DNA from: Cylicocyclus nassatus
Taxonomy: Eukaryota; Nematoda; Chromadorea; Rhabditida; Strongylidae
Direction: 5' to 3'
Assembly (NCBI GenBank): GCA_958299035.1
Contig: CATQJL010000305.1
Coordinates: 74,120,792 to 74,184,791, forward strand
DNA length: 64,000 bases
Numbering within the stretch: the stretch's first letter is position 1; each line of letters starts with the position of its first letter. The notes beneath the pieces were generated by a model that was given only the letters and a program-made list of their open reading frames with translations, did no database searches and had not been told where the DNA came from. The translations under genes were made by a program, and so were the position numbers. Below, piece after piece: positions 1 through 30,100 of the stretch.

Positions 1-527
1 CCTCCGTACTTCGAGGAGCGCCTTGCATCGCGAGACGCGACACCCACTCAATCTATAGCCTTTGCGCAAGAAGTCGAAAATCAGAAGGCTTAAACTATTC
101 TTCTGTCTCAAAGCGTAATGGACCTAAATTACTGCATTTCGAACATTCACTACTTCTCACTGTTTACAAAGGGAATGAAGAAAGAGACGAGGGGAACGTC
201 ATATCTGGTCGAACGTGCACAATAAAAATCGAAACAAATTTGAAGAGATTCTGTATGATGTTAATACAATATTGCGAAACATACACAGAGAACAACAAAG
301 AATACGGATATTTTTGCAATGAACTAGTGAACCAGTAGTTAAAGGTGCTATTTGCAAGAGCGTTCGCTTCGGTACCGCCGCGCGGTTTCCCGCTATTTGC
401 TGGTTTTTGAATTGAGTTAACGATTCTTTATATATTAGAAGAATATTAGATAGATTTATATATTAGATATACAGTGAAGATTGTTTTGAATTGAGTATCG
501 AAAAAATCAAATCTTATATATAAAGCT

Positions 528-530
528 GAA

Positions 531-561
<31 letters not shown>

Positions 562-592
562 ATGTCTGTCTGTCTGTATGTCTGTACGTATG
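528..592 (+). repeat. TGTC/TGTA tetranucleotide microsatellite
   Basis: A run of mostly TGTC units, interrupted by TGTA and TGTT, beside the fold-back element. It is simple-sequence DNA with no coding signal. Confidence 0.9.
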
Positions 593-626
593 TTCCGAAT
601 AGAAAATTCCATTTCTGAACCGATCC

Positions 627-1560
627 GGACCAAACTTGGCACACATACACTACGGGCCCCGGCGGGTGTCATAGGCTACTTTTCGTCACCGATCGATATC
701 GATTTTATCGATTTTTATCGATTTTTTTGCTGAGTTCACCTACGGGGCTGGGAGTTGGCACAGGGGGGTAATCGAGCATGGGGATTCCGAATACAATATT
801 GGTTTTCAGGATTATCGATTACTTTTATCGATTTTATCGATTTTTTTGCAAAGTTTGAGCTACGGGGCTGGGAGTTGGCACAGGGGGGTAATCGAGCATG
901 GGGATTCCGAATACAATATTGGTTTTCAGGATTATCGATTACTTTTATCGATTTTATCGATTTTTTCGCAAAGTTTGAGCTACGGGGCTGAGAGTTGGCA
1001 CAGGGGGGTAATCGAGCATGCTGATCACCCCCAAGGGGAGTGATCAGCATGCTCGATTACACTCCTGTGCCAAATTCCAGCCCCCTAGCTCAAATTTTCG
1101 AAAAATCGATAAAATCGAAAAAGTAATGGACGATCCTGAAAACTAATATTGTGTTCGTAATCTGCATGCTCGATTACCCCCCTGTGCAAACTCCCAGCCC
1201 CGCAGGTCAAACTTTACAAAAAAAATCGATAAAATCGATAAAAGTAATGGACGATCCTGAAAACTAATATTGTGTTCGTAATCAGCATGCTCGATTACCC
1301 CCCTGTGCAAACTCCCAGCCCCGCAGGTCAAACTTTACAAAAAAATCGATAAAATCGATAAAAGTAATGGACGATCCTGAAAACTAATGTTGTATTCGGA
1401 ATCCCCATGCTCACTTCCCCCCCTGTGCCAACTCCTGCCCTGTAGGTGAACTCTGCAAAAAATCGATAAAAATCGGTAAAATTGACATCGATCGATAAGG
1501 AAAAGTGGACTGTGACACCCGCCGGGGCCCGAAGTGTATGTGTGCCAAGTTTGGTCCGGA
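627..1560. repeat. Fold-back element with 120-bp internal repeats
   Basis: The outer ends are about 45-bp inverted repeats (roughly 627-670 against 1513-1560). Inside the left arm a unit of about 120 bp, containing ATCGATTTTATCGA and GAGCTACGGGGCTG, is repeated in direct orientation about three times (roughly 720-1020). The right arm (1035-1450) carries the same unit inverted, so the element can fold into a long hairpin. A TGTC tetranucleotide run lies just outside at 530-590. It sits in the intron upstream of the first visible egl-19 exon. Small ORFs here are repeat artefacts. I see no transposase. Confidence 0.85.
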
Positions 1561-2401
1561 TACGGCGGAGCCGGGTAAGCCAGCTAGTAGTATATAAGCT
1601 TTCTTCATCGCTAGATAAGGTCTAGAAAAAGTGGACAAGTACTACAATCTGTTCAGCAAATAAAATGTGAAGTAAGGTAGATAAATACTAGTAGCGTGGT
1701 GACTTTAGGTTATTCTGTTGGATGGAGGAAGCGGAGAGAGAATAGGAGATATTTTGATTGCCCTTCAAAGTTTGCAAGCTCGTAATGGGAGGGAAATTTT
1801 CTAAAACACTGATTTAGTATTCAAAAAAGTGAAATATTTATTTTCTTTACCTAATGAAAATTTTCAATTCCATAACACATGTAGGGAGCTTCTAAATTTT
1901 TCTTGGAAGTTCGGTACTCTTTTTTACGAGCTTGCAAAGTTTGTGAAGGAGACCGCCGTTGCTAGTAGCTCTACGCAAATTATTTTAGTTTCGGATGCGC
2001 ATGAATCAAATTACAATAATACTTCTTTTGAAATTCTTCATCAAAAATTGCCTCGAATGAATAGCGCATGCTCTAATTTCGAGCATGTCTAGAGCAATTT
2101 TATTACTTCTTAATTACTTAGATGGCCCGTCTTCACGTGGCGTGCGGGCCCCAGCACAAAAGTTTCCATTTGCCTCTGTTTCTCGCTTCAGACATCCACG
2201 ATCTTCTTGATTGACGTCGGTGGTCACGTGCACGAAGTGTTTTGCAGAATTTGTTGAGACACTTTGCACATAAATCACATGCAGTTCGCTTTTGCAAACT
2301 TTACCGTCTTTTCCGATCGTTCTCAAACTTATTATTAATCTGCACTCAGTGATCTTCAGTAAGTAAGTATGTCTGCCTAAACCATTATTACCTCTTTTTA
2401 G

Positions 2402-19394
<16,993 letters not shown>

Positions 19395-22250
19395 TCAGTT
19401 CATTAGCACTAGTTAACTGCCGTAAGTCATTGAGTTATTGAAGCCGGTAGGTGTTCTGCTTGTGATAGAGAATCTCTAAAAAGCGTATGAAGCTTTGTTT
19501 CCACGACTAGATTGTCTATTCGCTTTTTGAATCTAATATATCGCAGCTAGAGAAGAAAAGCCATAAATTTAACCTCCTGCCCATTTTTCTAGTCATATTT
19601 GTAGATCGCACGGACTGGACGTCATTGCGGACAACTCTCGTTGTCTGCCGTCTCTTCTAACTGCATACTCTCTAAGAGAGACAGTGATGCACAGTCCATG
19701 CGTCGGACATCTCACATAGAATTGTTTCTTATTCTAGTCAGCCCCTTGATATTTTTTTATTCTAGTCAACTTCCCCCCCCCCCCCTTGACAAGGGACAGT
19801 CAGAAATACAGGTCTAAAATGGTCACCACCACTAGGTAACTTACTACTCGAGTAACCCTACTTCATCATCCTGCTCACACCACTTTCCACTCTCCCTTTC
19901 ATTCATCGTATCCTCTACTTTGTTGTTATCCTTGAATGTGCATTGTATTATTTTCTTCTTTTATTTGTACTGGAGATTTCATTTTATATGATCGTATGAA
20001 ATGGTGATTTCTTATTTAAAGTGGCCTTAAAGAGATTCACTTGGATATAATCCAAGTTCTATGGCTTTATTTGTATGAATAGTTTGTTCTGTTTATTTTT
20101 TGAATATCAACAGTGCTTTGGTGCTTCATTGTTCAAACCACTTCGAAATGTTGATAAATCGTTATAAAAATCTGTGGGCTTGGCGAATTTGAGCAAAGTT
20201 CAGGAGCATCTCAAACTTGGGTAACTGAACCAAATGACGTTTCTGGAGGGATTTCTGGAGACAAATCAGAGTGTGGACAAGAAGAAACACAAAGAAACAG
20301 CTAAATGAGAGAAGCATAGCCTACTTTCAGTAAGCAAAAAAAACAAAAAAAATAAAACTTGTCAGGAGCTAGCAAGAAGCTCGCAACAATACGTGAATTT
20401 CTTTGAAGCAATGAATAGAGCGGTATTGGGTAAAATATGGAAGCAGCTTTGAAAAATGCAAATACATGGCTTTTTTCTTGCCAAAAAAAATTTTCTGCGA
20501 GAGTCCCTTCGAAAATGGCAGTAGTCTTCTTCAGTAGCCGATTCTTGGTCTACGCATGAGTTCCAAAAACCCGGAAAAACTGAGGGAGCTCATGAAACAC
20601 AGTTACTGTGTCTATGACCTGCGCAAAGAGCTGCTCAAGAAAATGCGAATGTGTACCGTTGTGGGCAATTTTCAACTTCGGCGCGTTGCCAACGCTTCTA
20701 GTCATCCGTCATCCCATGACGTACAGAAAGATATGTAATGTTGCAGAGAATTTGCAGTGATTCCCGAATCAAAGCCAAAAGCCCCGTTATCTCTGCCCTT
20801 TCTCCTTTGCTAGTCTGCTCCACTTTTCGCGCTGTCCCTCCCCTCTAGCCAACTCCTTCCACAGATATTTGGCACCAGTACAGTGCTTTCCGTGGTTTTG
20901 AATGCAACTCTAGCAAATCGTATTACTCTCCGGAACTCTCGAATCCCACTGAAACGGTGACATCGCTGTTTTTCTTTTGATTCAAAAGAGAAATCTAACG
21001 GAATGGTGATGTCATTTTTCCCGCGCTTCAGATCTTTTACCGAAGTTACCGTCTTCAACAACTGTCGCAGACAGAGCTCGGCACAACTGGCACCGGGTCA
21101 AGCTGGATATCGTTTTTAGAGCGCAAAGCGAAGGGGATATCTTTCGAAAACTTATTTGAATGCAAGCTGTGCTAAACTTTTTTCTGAATTAGCTGGCACC
21201 GTGCCAGCTGGGTGCCAGCTGAGCTGACACCGACCCTTTGCTCACATAAGTTTTCATGCTTTTTTACATAAATCTTAATCTAAATTTTAAAAGTTTACAT
21301 ACAGAGAAGAAACAATTTCATAATGTTTTCTTTTCAGCGTTTTATAGCCATCTGAAAATTACTCGGTCCGCTTAGGTCGAAAAATCGGCCTCTTCTGCTT
21401 CCCAAGATGTGAACTACCTAAAAAGCTCAGAAAGCTGTGAAAAGCTGTTCCATGAAATCAGCATGCATGAAAACCCTACTAAATACTCATATTGTAAAAC
21501 TAATCGGGTCTTCAAAACAGGTCAAACGGGATTTCGTACGAAATTTTCAAGATCAAACGGGAATTCGTTCTAAAATTTCTCTGGTGCCAGCTCGTGCCGA
21601 GACCTGATCGCAGAACGAATCCATAAAGGGCAACTCACTTTTGAAGGCAACTAAAGCATGTAAACAATCAATTTCCGCGAATTCATTAGCTTCCGATTTT
21701 AATTGCAGGAAACTCCGAAACTAATGATTATTACTTCATTATAATTACAGGAAACCTTACAATCGATAATCTCTTTATCTTACTGACATCAAAGTAGCAC
21801 ATAGCATTGTTTCCAAGAATCACCTACGACTTTTCAACCACGCTTCTGGCTAGACGCTTTTCTTGTCATAGTCACAAGCCTATCAAATTGTTTCATAAAA
21901 TCGATCTCATGAAACATACAACAACTAAATAACAAACAATAACAAAGACAATTCAAACACAATGAATAGGAAAGGTAATCATTCTCTGACCTACAGCTAC
22001 TACCTAAAACTATGTGAGTATTAGTTGGGGTCCTTAATCAACCCAACTCGTCTGAGCTACTTCTTCCCTGACATGCTCGAAAACTTGGCTGTACAGTGAG
22101 TGGCGACATATAGAAAAGCATTTGTTGAAAATTTTCAGTAAAAAAGCGCATGTATAATTTTCCAAGAAAGTGCTTGCAAAGTCAAAACTTTGGCAGCATG
22201 AAAGATGATGTGAGAATGATAATGTATGTCGAGCCAAATGGGATTAAAAT
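19395..22250. other. Convergent intergenic region between egl-19 and TIMMDC1-like gene
   Basis: Holds the egl-19 3' untranslated region and downstream sequence. A C run is at about 19771. A candidate AATAAA lies near 20351, some 950 bp after the stop codon. Around 21071-21240 and 21570-21610 are copies of the GTGCCAGCT/CTCGGCAC dispersed repeat seen in egl-19 introns. No gene was recognised. Confidence 0.5.
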
Positions 22251-23780
22251 CTAAGCATCGTGAGCAGCAAGCTTTTCCTCGTCGAGCTTTCTTAACCGTG
22301 AAGCAGCACTACCTCGCCATTTATAACCTTCATCTTTCATCAGTTTGGTCACTCGGTCTTGGAACTCTTGTTCTGCTCGCAAGTCCTGGAAGTCAAGGAA
22401 TAGGTTAAGTTGCTACTCTTGTAAACAGAAATATTTATGCTCACGTTTTCGTACTCTCTTTTGAATGTCCAGTAAGCATCATCCACTGTCTTATCCATAC
22501 TGAGAGCATAAAGGTGAACTACGGCTGCTAACGTTAACCTAGAATTTTGTTGATCAAAGCTAATTATTCATTATAGTCCAGCTCGGCCTAGCCCTACTGT
22601 GTGAATCAAGTTTTCCAAAAGACAGGGAGCAAACCAAGCAATAAAATTACAGATGCAACAGGTAGATAAGAACTTACCCTGAGGTAACTCCTAGACCAAC
22701 CGCCTTCAGTGAACCAATAAGTCCAAGCGGGAATGTGAATACACCACCAACTAACGCTGTAAATGTAGATCAACCAATCAGAGAAATCTAGTCTAATCTA
22801 CCTTCATGAAGTGTGACAGCGAGCACACCTGAAAATGCTGGTAGATACCAGGACGAGAACCGTTGTCGATAGGCAGCTACATGCGTGGATGCAACACTTA
22901 AATGTATAAATCCATTTCAAGCTCTTCGTGCAACATTGTGCGCTACAATGATACAATGATAACTTACAGAATAGAACCAGAAATTATAGCTGCTTTTGCT
23001 CCCATGACTAGGCCACTTTTTGCAAATCGTACAATAGCGTAGTCCATTCGTCGCTTCTGAACAAGAGAATAAAGGAGACACCACTTTAACAATGGCGATA
23101 AGCTATGAGCGGCTGAAAGTTTCCTCGCCATTTATTAGCAGTTAGCAAAAGCGTACAATTCAAAAACGCAGGCCGATACATTGAAGGGGATATAGTACAA
23201 GAAATTAACTTGATAAGCATTCATTTACCTCCCCCCCCCCCCCCCCTCCTCCCCCCCTCCCAAATCACCAAGCAAGGGGCAACAATGACTTACAAAGGCA
23301 TCGCTTGGACTAAGATATTTTCTTCCAACATTACTTCTCTCATATGTTTCCCGGGCTGCCGCATACGTAGATGCTCCGCCAAGGAAAAACCCTGTGAGAA
23401 ACGCCATCCGAGCAACCTAAGCACACGATATATTCACATTCAAAGCACATCTAGCAGCACTTACACGAGTTGAGCAGTCGTGCTCCATGCTGGGGTACTT
23501 ATAGAGATACTGTATTCTCTCCCATTCAGATAAATCTTTCATGGCTTCCATTGATGGAGCCTCTGCAGCAGAAGACGTTGGAGTCTAGAACACCACAAAA
23601 TTCTTTCAGAATAACTCGAACATAACGTACCTGGACTTCTACAGCTTTAACGTCATTCTGAACAGGTTGGAGCTTTGATTGACCAGGTTCCTTGCTATGA
23701 CTATCATCATGCTTCGGAGACCAATTCAACCAGCTCCACCATGACGGCGCTGACTGCTCCACAGCCGATCCATTTCCCAT
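22251..23780 (-). CDS. TIMMDC1: TIMMDC1-like mitochondrial complex I assembly factor (Tim17/22/23 family)
   Basis: Probable mitochondrial inner-membrane protein. The human homologue supports assembly of the complex I membrane arm. Eight exons on the minus strand: 23780-23631, 23584-23465, 23416-23294, 23056-22968, 22897-22802, 22756-22678, 22538-22445 and 22385-22251, about 294 residues. Start: ATG at 23780 followed by MGNGSAVEQSAPSWW. Glycine-rich membrane segments (TGFFLGGASTYAAARETYER, GLVMGAKAAI, GGVFTFPLGLIGSLKAVGLG) follow the TIMMDC1 layout, with a charged C-terminal tail. Odd: exon 5 contains a GGG at about 22860-22862 that puts its two halves in different frames. The first half is in phase with exon 4 and the second with exon 6; one G fewer would restore the reading. 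This may be an assembly error or a real mutation. A C run lies in intron 3. Confidence 0.65.
23231..23262 (+). repeat. Poly-C run in intron 3 of the TIMMDC1-like gene
   Basis: A C homopolymer of about 16, followed by CTCCTCCCCCC. It is part of the dispersed G/C homopolymer pattern and has no coding role. Confidence 0.85.
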
Positions 23781-24134
23781 TGGTTACCTCAACATGCCTT
23801 TAATGTTGTTAAAAGACTTGGCAACAGCGCCAACTCAGGTGCAAGAAAACAGTATACATGTACAGTACATTTTGGGCAATTACAAAGCGCCATTGATATA
23901 TTTATTTACATATTTACACAAACAAGCGATGTAAATCAACAAACACTATATTTGCTTATACACAGAAAAAATTGAACAAGTTCACAAAAAAGAAATCAAC
24001 GATTCTAAGCAAAGTGAGATCGCAATAAACTGGTCAAAAAATAGCTGACCTTTCTGCCAACTCCATAGTAAACGTAACAAACTAAATCAATAACAACGAA
24101 GTAACAAAGTACAGCTTAGAAATCTGTATGCTTG
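23781..24134 (-). promoter_or_regulatory. Operon-like spacer between TFIIIC stop and TIMMDC1-like start
   Basis: The spacer is 354 bp and both genes read on the minus strand. The distance is in the range of nematode operons, where the downstream gene would receive an SL2-type leader. The sequence is AT-rich and I could not identify a definite trans-splice site or U-rich element. Operon status is inference. Confidence 0.4.
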
Positions 24135-27100
24135 CTATAGTGCTCTCTCAACAACGGGAAGCGTGACGTTAACCTCTTTTTCGCCTACACTACTTCTGTC
24201 GGCATCCCTTCCGAATTCCTCCTCCTTTTCTCCATCAGTTCGTCCTGTCATGGCTGGCAGCAATGAAATGCCTGAACTAAAATGCTTAGCCATGTTCTTG
24301 AGAATTTTTAAGGTATCACATGTGATGACAGTGAAAGTAATTATACCATGTGACGTTCTCCTATGGTAGTCACCTTTCTTGAAGTACTCTTAATGGAAAA
24401 ATGCTAGCTACATCTCTTATCAATGGTGGCGGCCCAAATTTACGTTCAGAGAGCAGGGGGAAGCGAAAAGAATTTTTTCGAAGGAAGGTGGATAGCGTTA
24501 GCCACGCACTCCAAGAAATTTTGATGCTTCTCAAACTTCTGCGGGCCCAATCCGAAATTTTTAAAGAAGGGACGTGGCGGCAGCCACACCCCAGAAAAAG
24601 TTTTCAAACCTAGTTTGAATTTTAGAAAATTTTTGAGATTTATCTGAATTGCTTACAAGTAATTTAGAAGTACAAGTAATTAGTCCATAGCAAATTCCTT
24701 GCACAATTTTAAAACAGTAAGTAACTTTTAAGAAGAGGAAGGAAATGCAGAAAAGTGAGAGATAAGGAGAAAATTTTCCTGTATGTGATCGAAAAAATAG
24801 TTATTGAACTTGTAACTGATATTTGAACCAAAAAAGTCTTTAGAAACTTATATAAGAGGAGGAAGTCTCATACGATCACAAACATTAATCTGACAATAAA
24901 GAAGAAGAGGAAAAGGCAAGCTGACCTCCAAATATTCTTGCAAAGGTTTCGAAACAACCGGCAGCCGGAAGGAGATAGGTAACGAATTCTTCGGGATTCT
25001 CTTCTGAAATTGCACATGGTTGATACATTACAATTACTTGAAGCTAAGCACTACAAAACACTCTGAATAACGAAAATAACTTAATTTCCAGCTTATTTTC
25101 TGGAAAACACGCACTTACTTTGGAAAGGTGATGATAATGTCATGTTTTCGAACGCTTCCACCACTTCCAGCAAACAATGAGCTTCCTTCAGAACCATCAC
25201 CTAAATAACTACAAATACATCAAAGCCACATACTTCATCTCGTCACATACCAAATCATGTATAGCAGCAGCTTGTAGGGCAAACTCAAGACGGAAACATA
25301 TTTCTTTCAAAGTTATTCCTGGTGATGTTACTACCGTCATCAGAACACTCTCAGCCATCCATCGCACAGTTGCTGGACATATCTCACCTAAAGAATATTT
25401 TTACATGCAAAAATGACCAGAAGGCTTTGCTCCGCAAAAAAAAAATTCTTTGTTTCAATGGAATCTTCTCAGAAGAGCAAAATTCTTGAGAAACACTGTA
25501 TTGACCTGATGGCATGGTCCATGGACGTGGCGTGACAAGTCTTCCTGAAACATTCAAACACCATGCAGTAGAGAATTCAGCAGCTATCCATCGATGCTCA
25601 TCCACTCCTACACACATTATCTAAAGATTGCAAATTCGCAGATCTAAACCAACATCAAATTTGTAATTCTATTCACTTGACATGCATTCATCAAATCTTT
25701 CAAAGTCTTCCTGAGTGATTCCGCCGTTAGATCGGTAGCTTTCTGCAAGACTTTTCGTAAAAAACAAGAGCAATGACAGTTGATAGCTGGCAGACCTTCA
25801 AATCACCCATCGTTGCTCCAAAAGCTCCAGAAGAAGAAATCGGCTTGTAGACAGCCCGCAGAATTTTCCGCTCAGATACGGGAATATCCAAAAGAAATTC
25901 TTCGAAGGGCAACGGCGGGTGCTTATCAGCGGGTTGGGACCTGCAACACAATTCAAAATGATTACCGAAGGACAAGACACTCATTATAAGCACCAGTCGA
26001 TCAATGCCAGTAGTGACTGCCATGTAGGAAGGATCGGTAAATCAGATGTCATTCCTCCGTAGACATGGATCTGTTCTAGATGAAGATCGGTATTTTCCAG
26101 ATATCTGATCTGCTTGATGGATTGAGGTCCAGTTCCTTGGTCTAGCGCTGCTTGCTCAAACATTTGAAAGACGTCCTCATCCACGGAAACTTCCAGATAA
26201 CCCTTGAAAGATAGTGGAGGTCATAAATGAAATATGTGGTTTGGAAGAAAGGCAAGAAGTCACAAATCGTCAACTCATTTGTAAAATATAAAGTATAAAT
26301 TGACGGCATTACAAAAGAAAAAAAAAGAATGATAAAACTGACTGAAGACTCACATTATTGCAAAACGATGATGCAGCGGCAATGAGAGCACCAGGAAGAT
26401 CTCCTTGTACTTCTTCGCTACCCTCAATATTATCATCGAAGGAATTGCAGACAGATAAAGTCTGTTCGATTGTGTCTGGATGGAAGCGATGTGTAAAGAA
26501 GTGGCGGAAGCTGGAAAGAGAACGCGAAAATTGTAGGCAGCACAGTCAGTCGTATACATAACACCTCAGAGGACTGACCATAACTTTTTACTAATCAATT
26601 TTTGCTTTTGTGGCAGACAAAGTGATGCCCTCAACATAATACATACTTACTAGTATGATATCATTGCCTGGTTTCTAGTAATAACCATCAGATGGGGATC
26701 AAGCGCTCGTGATCTTGACACTAAGCCATCCGACCGAAGGATCTTAACAAGGTGGATATGGAAAGACCAAGAAAATTAGATGCAAACACACTAGAGAGAA
26801 AGAAATCAGTGCACACTTTACCTGCAAAGCCTTTGAAATTACAGCTGCCGATATCTGGTCTAAGATCGATTCCGAGAAAGCGCCATCAGTAGAATGGATA
26901 AGGATTGACTACAAAATGGATTAGTTGAAAACTAATGATTGCTCACAGGTAACTCACCAACAGGATGTTCACAGCCACGCAGTGATGAATATGTGTGAGC
27001 GATTTGGGGGTCTGTGATCGCAGTGGTACTGGGCTCATCAAAGACTGTTCAGCGGAGACGATCATCTGAATGAAGAAAACACCCTCTACTTTGGGAAGAT

Positions 27101-30100
27101 CGAACAACAAAGGTTCAGTACAAATGGCGAAAAGTCAATGGTACCAAAGTTTCGGATTAATTTGGAAAAGGTACGCCTATTGGTTGGTACACTCGACTGA
27201 CTCACATGGCTGTTCCTCAGATATGCCTCAAACTGTTTATTTGAAGTTGCTGTCACCGGCAAAGCTTGATGTTCTCTAAAGAGTAAAGTGCAGAAAAACC
27301 AAAATAACGCAGCTAAGAAACTCACATGTACAAAAGTCGATTTGCAATATCGAAAGCATTCTTGAAGAATGAGGTTTTAGATTCAGCAGTTGAAAGAGGT
27401 GCCGAAGCCAGTTGGAAGCGCAGATCTCGCATTTCCTAAAAAGGAAAGTACACTACTTCTGCATTACAGAGTGATCTACAATCGAACTCGATACGTTATT
27501 CATAGTCATAAATTCTAGCATTTTATGCGTAGGAGCTCATGAAACCAAAATTGTCAAAACTGCTGCATTACAACAAGAAAGGAATTACGCTCATGCTCAA
27601 AGAAAAGTTACACAGTGTAGTAACTATCATAGAAATTTACCTGGAATGTCGAAAGGTTGCGAACGATTCTTTGCAGATAAGCCAGTCGCGCAGGCCGCAC
27701 CATTTCACGCACTCCAGCTGCCATAAGTGACTGAAACAAAAAGAATCTAGCAAGAATCATAATCATATAGGACTGAAGACTCACTTGCACCGTTTTACTG
27801 CGGGATTCCGGTATATACTCATGCATAATATCTCTCACAACTGCAGGATCGAGCCAGAATCGGTAAACTGGATTCAAAAAGAACCCAACTGCTCGAATCA
27901 TAATCAGCTGAATAATGACGGAGTGAATTACAAAACAGACTAGAAGGAACATACCAAATCTCTTTCACGCGAGCTGAATCGACTGCGAAGGTGTAGACGA
28001 TTTTGCGCGCTGACAATATCGACACTGTCCATAGGACGTTTCTTCTTCGTCGGAGCCTGATGCATAACGCTATACAATGGAATATAGTTGTTACCAACTC
28101 ACTGCTTTCTTCTGAGGTGGCCTCTTTTTCACCGGATCAATAGTGACTGAACGAGTTGCGGCTGGAACCATACCTTCGTTGGACGCTGCCTTCTGAAGTG
28201 GTAGATATGTTGTCATATTGAGGCTAGCGAGAGGTAGTGGAAATAAGAATTACCTTACAAGAGACTCACAGAGAAACTGATAAGATAAATTACTAACATG
28301 CATGTTCTTTTTGGTCTTTGTGAGTTCCAGCTCGCTGGGCATGAGACTTTTCACATAACTATTCCAATCCTTCTTCAAATTTGCCACCCTGAAAAGGGAT
28401 GTAGAAGAGGAATGTGATACAACTAATGCTACTCTGACTTACCTAGACTCAACGACATGTCGCATTTTATCAGACTGCCTTCGGAATCGCGCTATGAACC
28501 AACCAACGTAGGAGTTTTGCCGAGGATCTATATCCCAATGACGTTTCAAATGCCTGCAGATCAGAACATTTGGAGACGATGTGATAGCTGAGAACAATAC
28601 CTTACAGGTATAATGCAGAATCGAATCCAGCGCAACCTTCATGAGGACCCAAAGGGATAAGCTCGTCAATCTCGCTATTAGGATCCACAGTAACAAGAGC
28701 CTTCTCAAACTGGCCCAAACTGTATTTCTTGTGGCGTGCTTGACTGACTTCTTCAGAGTTCACATCGTTTCGAAATGAGAGCGGGGTGGACTGCACTATT
28801 GCTCGAAGATGGTGCCAGAAAAGAACCACATCGTCCTGTAACAATGTGTAAACATTTAGGAACTTATCTAACCAAGCTGCGACAAAAATAGAAGAAGGAC
28901 AATAAATATGCAAATAATGAGCAAAAAGATACTCGGAGGTTATGCCTCGCACAAAGGCAGGGGAAATTTTTTTACACTCGATAATGACCTGCGCGTCGCA
29001 CCAGAAAAGGATAACTCACGGTAGTATTGAATTCGTAGCTGTATCTGTCATAATTAGAGAGAGGCAAGGTAACAGTTGCGTAACCTCTACCACTTGTGCT
29101 TGTGTCGTACAGCGCAGCTCTGAGATATGCAGAATCATCACTCAAGAGTTATTACATGGAATGCACATAGTTTAAAAGAAAGTCAATGATCCAAAGCTCA
29201 AAAAAATCTGCGAATCACGTGTTTGTGTAAAAAATTACCTCTTGCTAACATAAAATACGGTTGCACGCGCGAATGGGAAGCATTTCGGGTCAGGACTGGC
29301 TGCAACAGCCATTAGTCCCATTGCTGCCAATGTGAGCAGGATGTGCTCGATCTGGCGCGCAACCTTTTTGTCCTAAAATTGTGCATACTACAACTAAAGA
29401 GAACAACTCAAAACGTAAAAAGAAACTGTTATCTGAAGAATAAAAGTACGTTATATCATGATGACTATTACTATCACTGAGAACCAAAGAAACACTCCAA
29501 AGTCTATAAATAGCCTCATCTTCTCCACCGTTTACCAGTTAAGCAAAGCTAAGTGACAACAAAATAATGACGTTAACATGTTGATTCCTTCTTAAGCGAT
29601 TGATAAGCGGAGTGTCTTGTCTCCGCATATCAGTATCATTTGCAGAAGCTAATGAGTGGCTTGCATTCCGGAACATTCAAATTCATGATGAAAAGGCATA
29701 TTGTAATCAATTCATAGGAAGGTGAAAGCACTTTAGATTGAAATATGGAAACACGAGAAAATGTCAGTTTCAAAATTACCCACTTTCAGAACTGCCATAC
29801 GGAGGTCAAGTGGCAAGCAGCCGATTGGTATATGCCTCTTGATAGGATCGCATAGGTAACTCAGGAGCAGTTTTCTCTAGAACAAGATCAGGGAGGTTTC
29901 GAGTTTTCTATCACAGTCTAAGACCTGACCGCATAAACGTCTCTGCAGCGATGGCAGCGGCTCTAGTGATGAGATGCTTCCAATGCAAAGGCGCCGCTTC
30001 CCTCTCCACAAGAAACTTTATGCGATAAGATAATAAACTTTTTTGAATACAGAACAGAATTGCAAGGCTCGATACTAACATCGACACTCCGATTCACATA

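Larger units (their letters stand above)
1..2401 (+). other. egl-19: Intronic DNA upstream of first visible egl-19 exon
   Basis: No exon could be recognised here. Calcium channel exons encoding repeat IV S1-S2, expected just before 2402, are absent, so either this is one intron longer than 2.4 kb or the missing exons lie before the window. Contents are AT-rich sequence at 1-525, the microsatellite and fold-back element at 528-1560, and unremarkable sequence at 1561-2401. An ORF at 1829-2092 (+) shows no family resemblance. Confidence 0.6.

Noticed and set aside
736..1050. 104-residue minus-strand ORF with repeated ARLPPCANSQPR
   Set aside because: It follows the 120-bp tandem repeat unit exactly, with no splice sites or family match.
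29925..30015. Candidate TFIIIC exon encoding FLVEREAAPLHW on the minus strand
   Set aside because: Skipping it joins the flanking exons in phase and restores the conserved stretch before DPIKRH without an insertion, so it is treated as intron.
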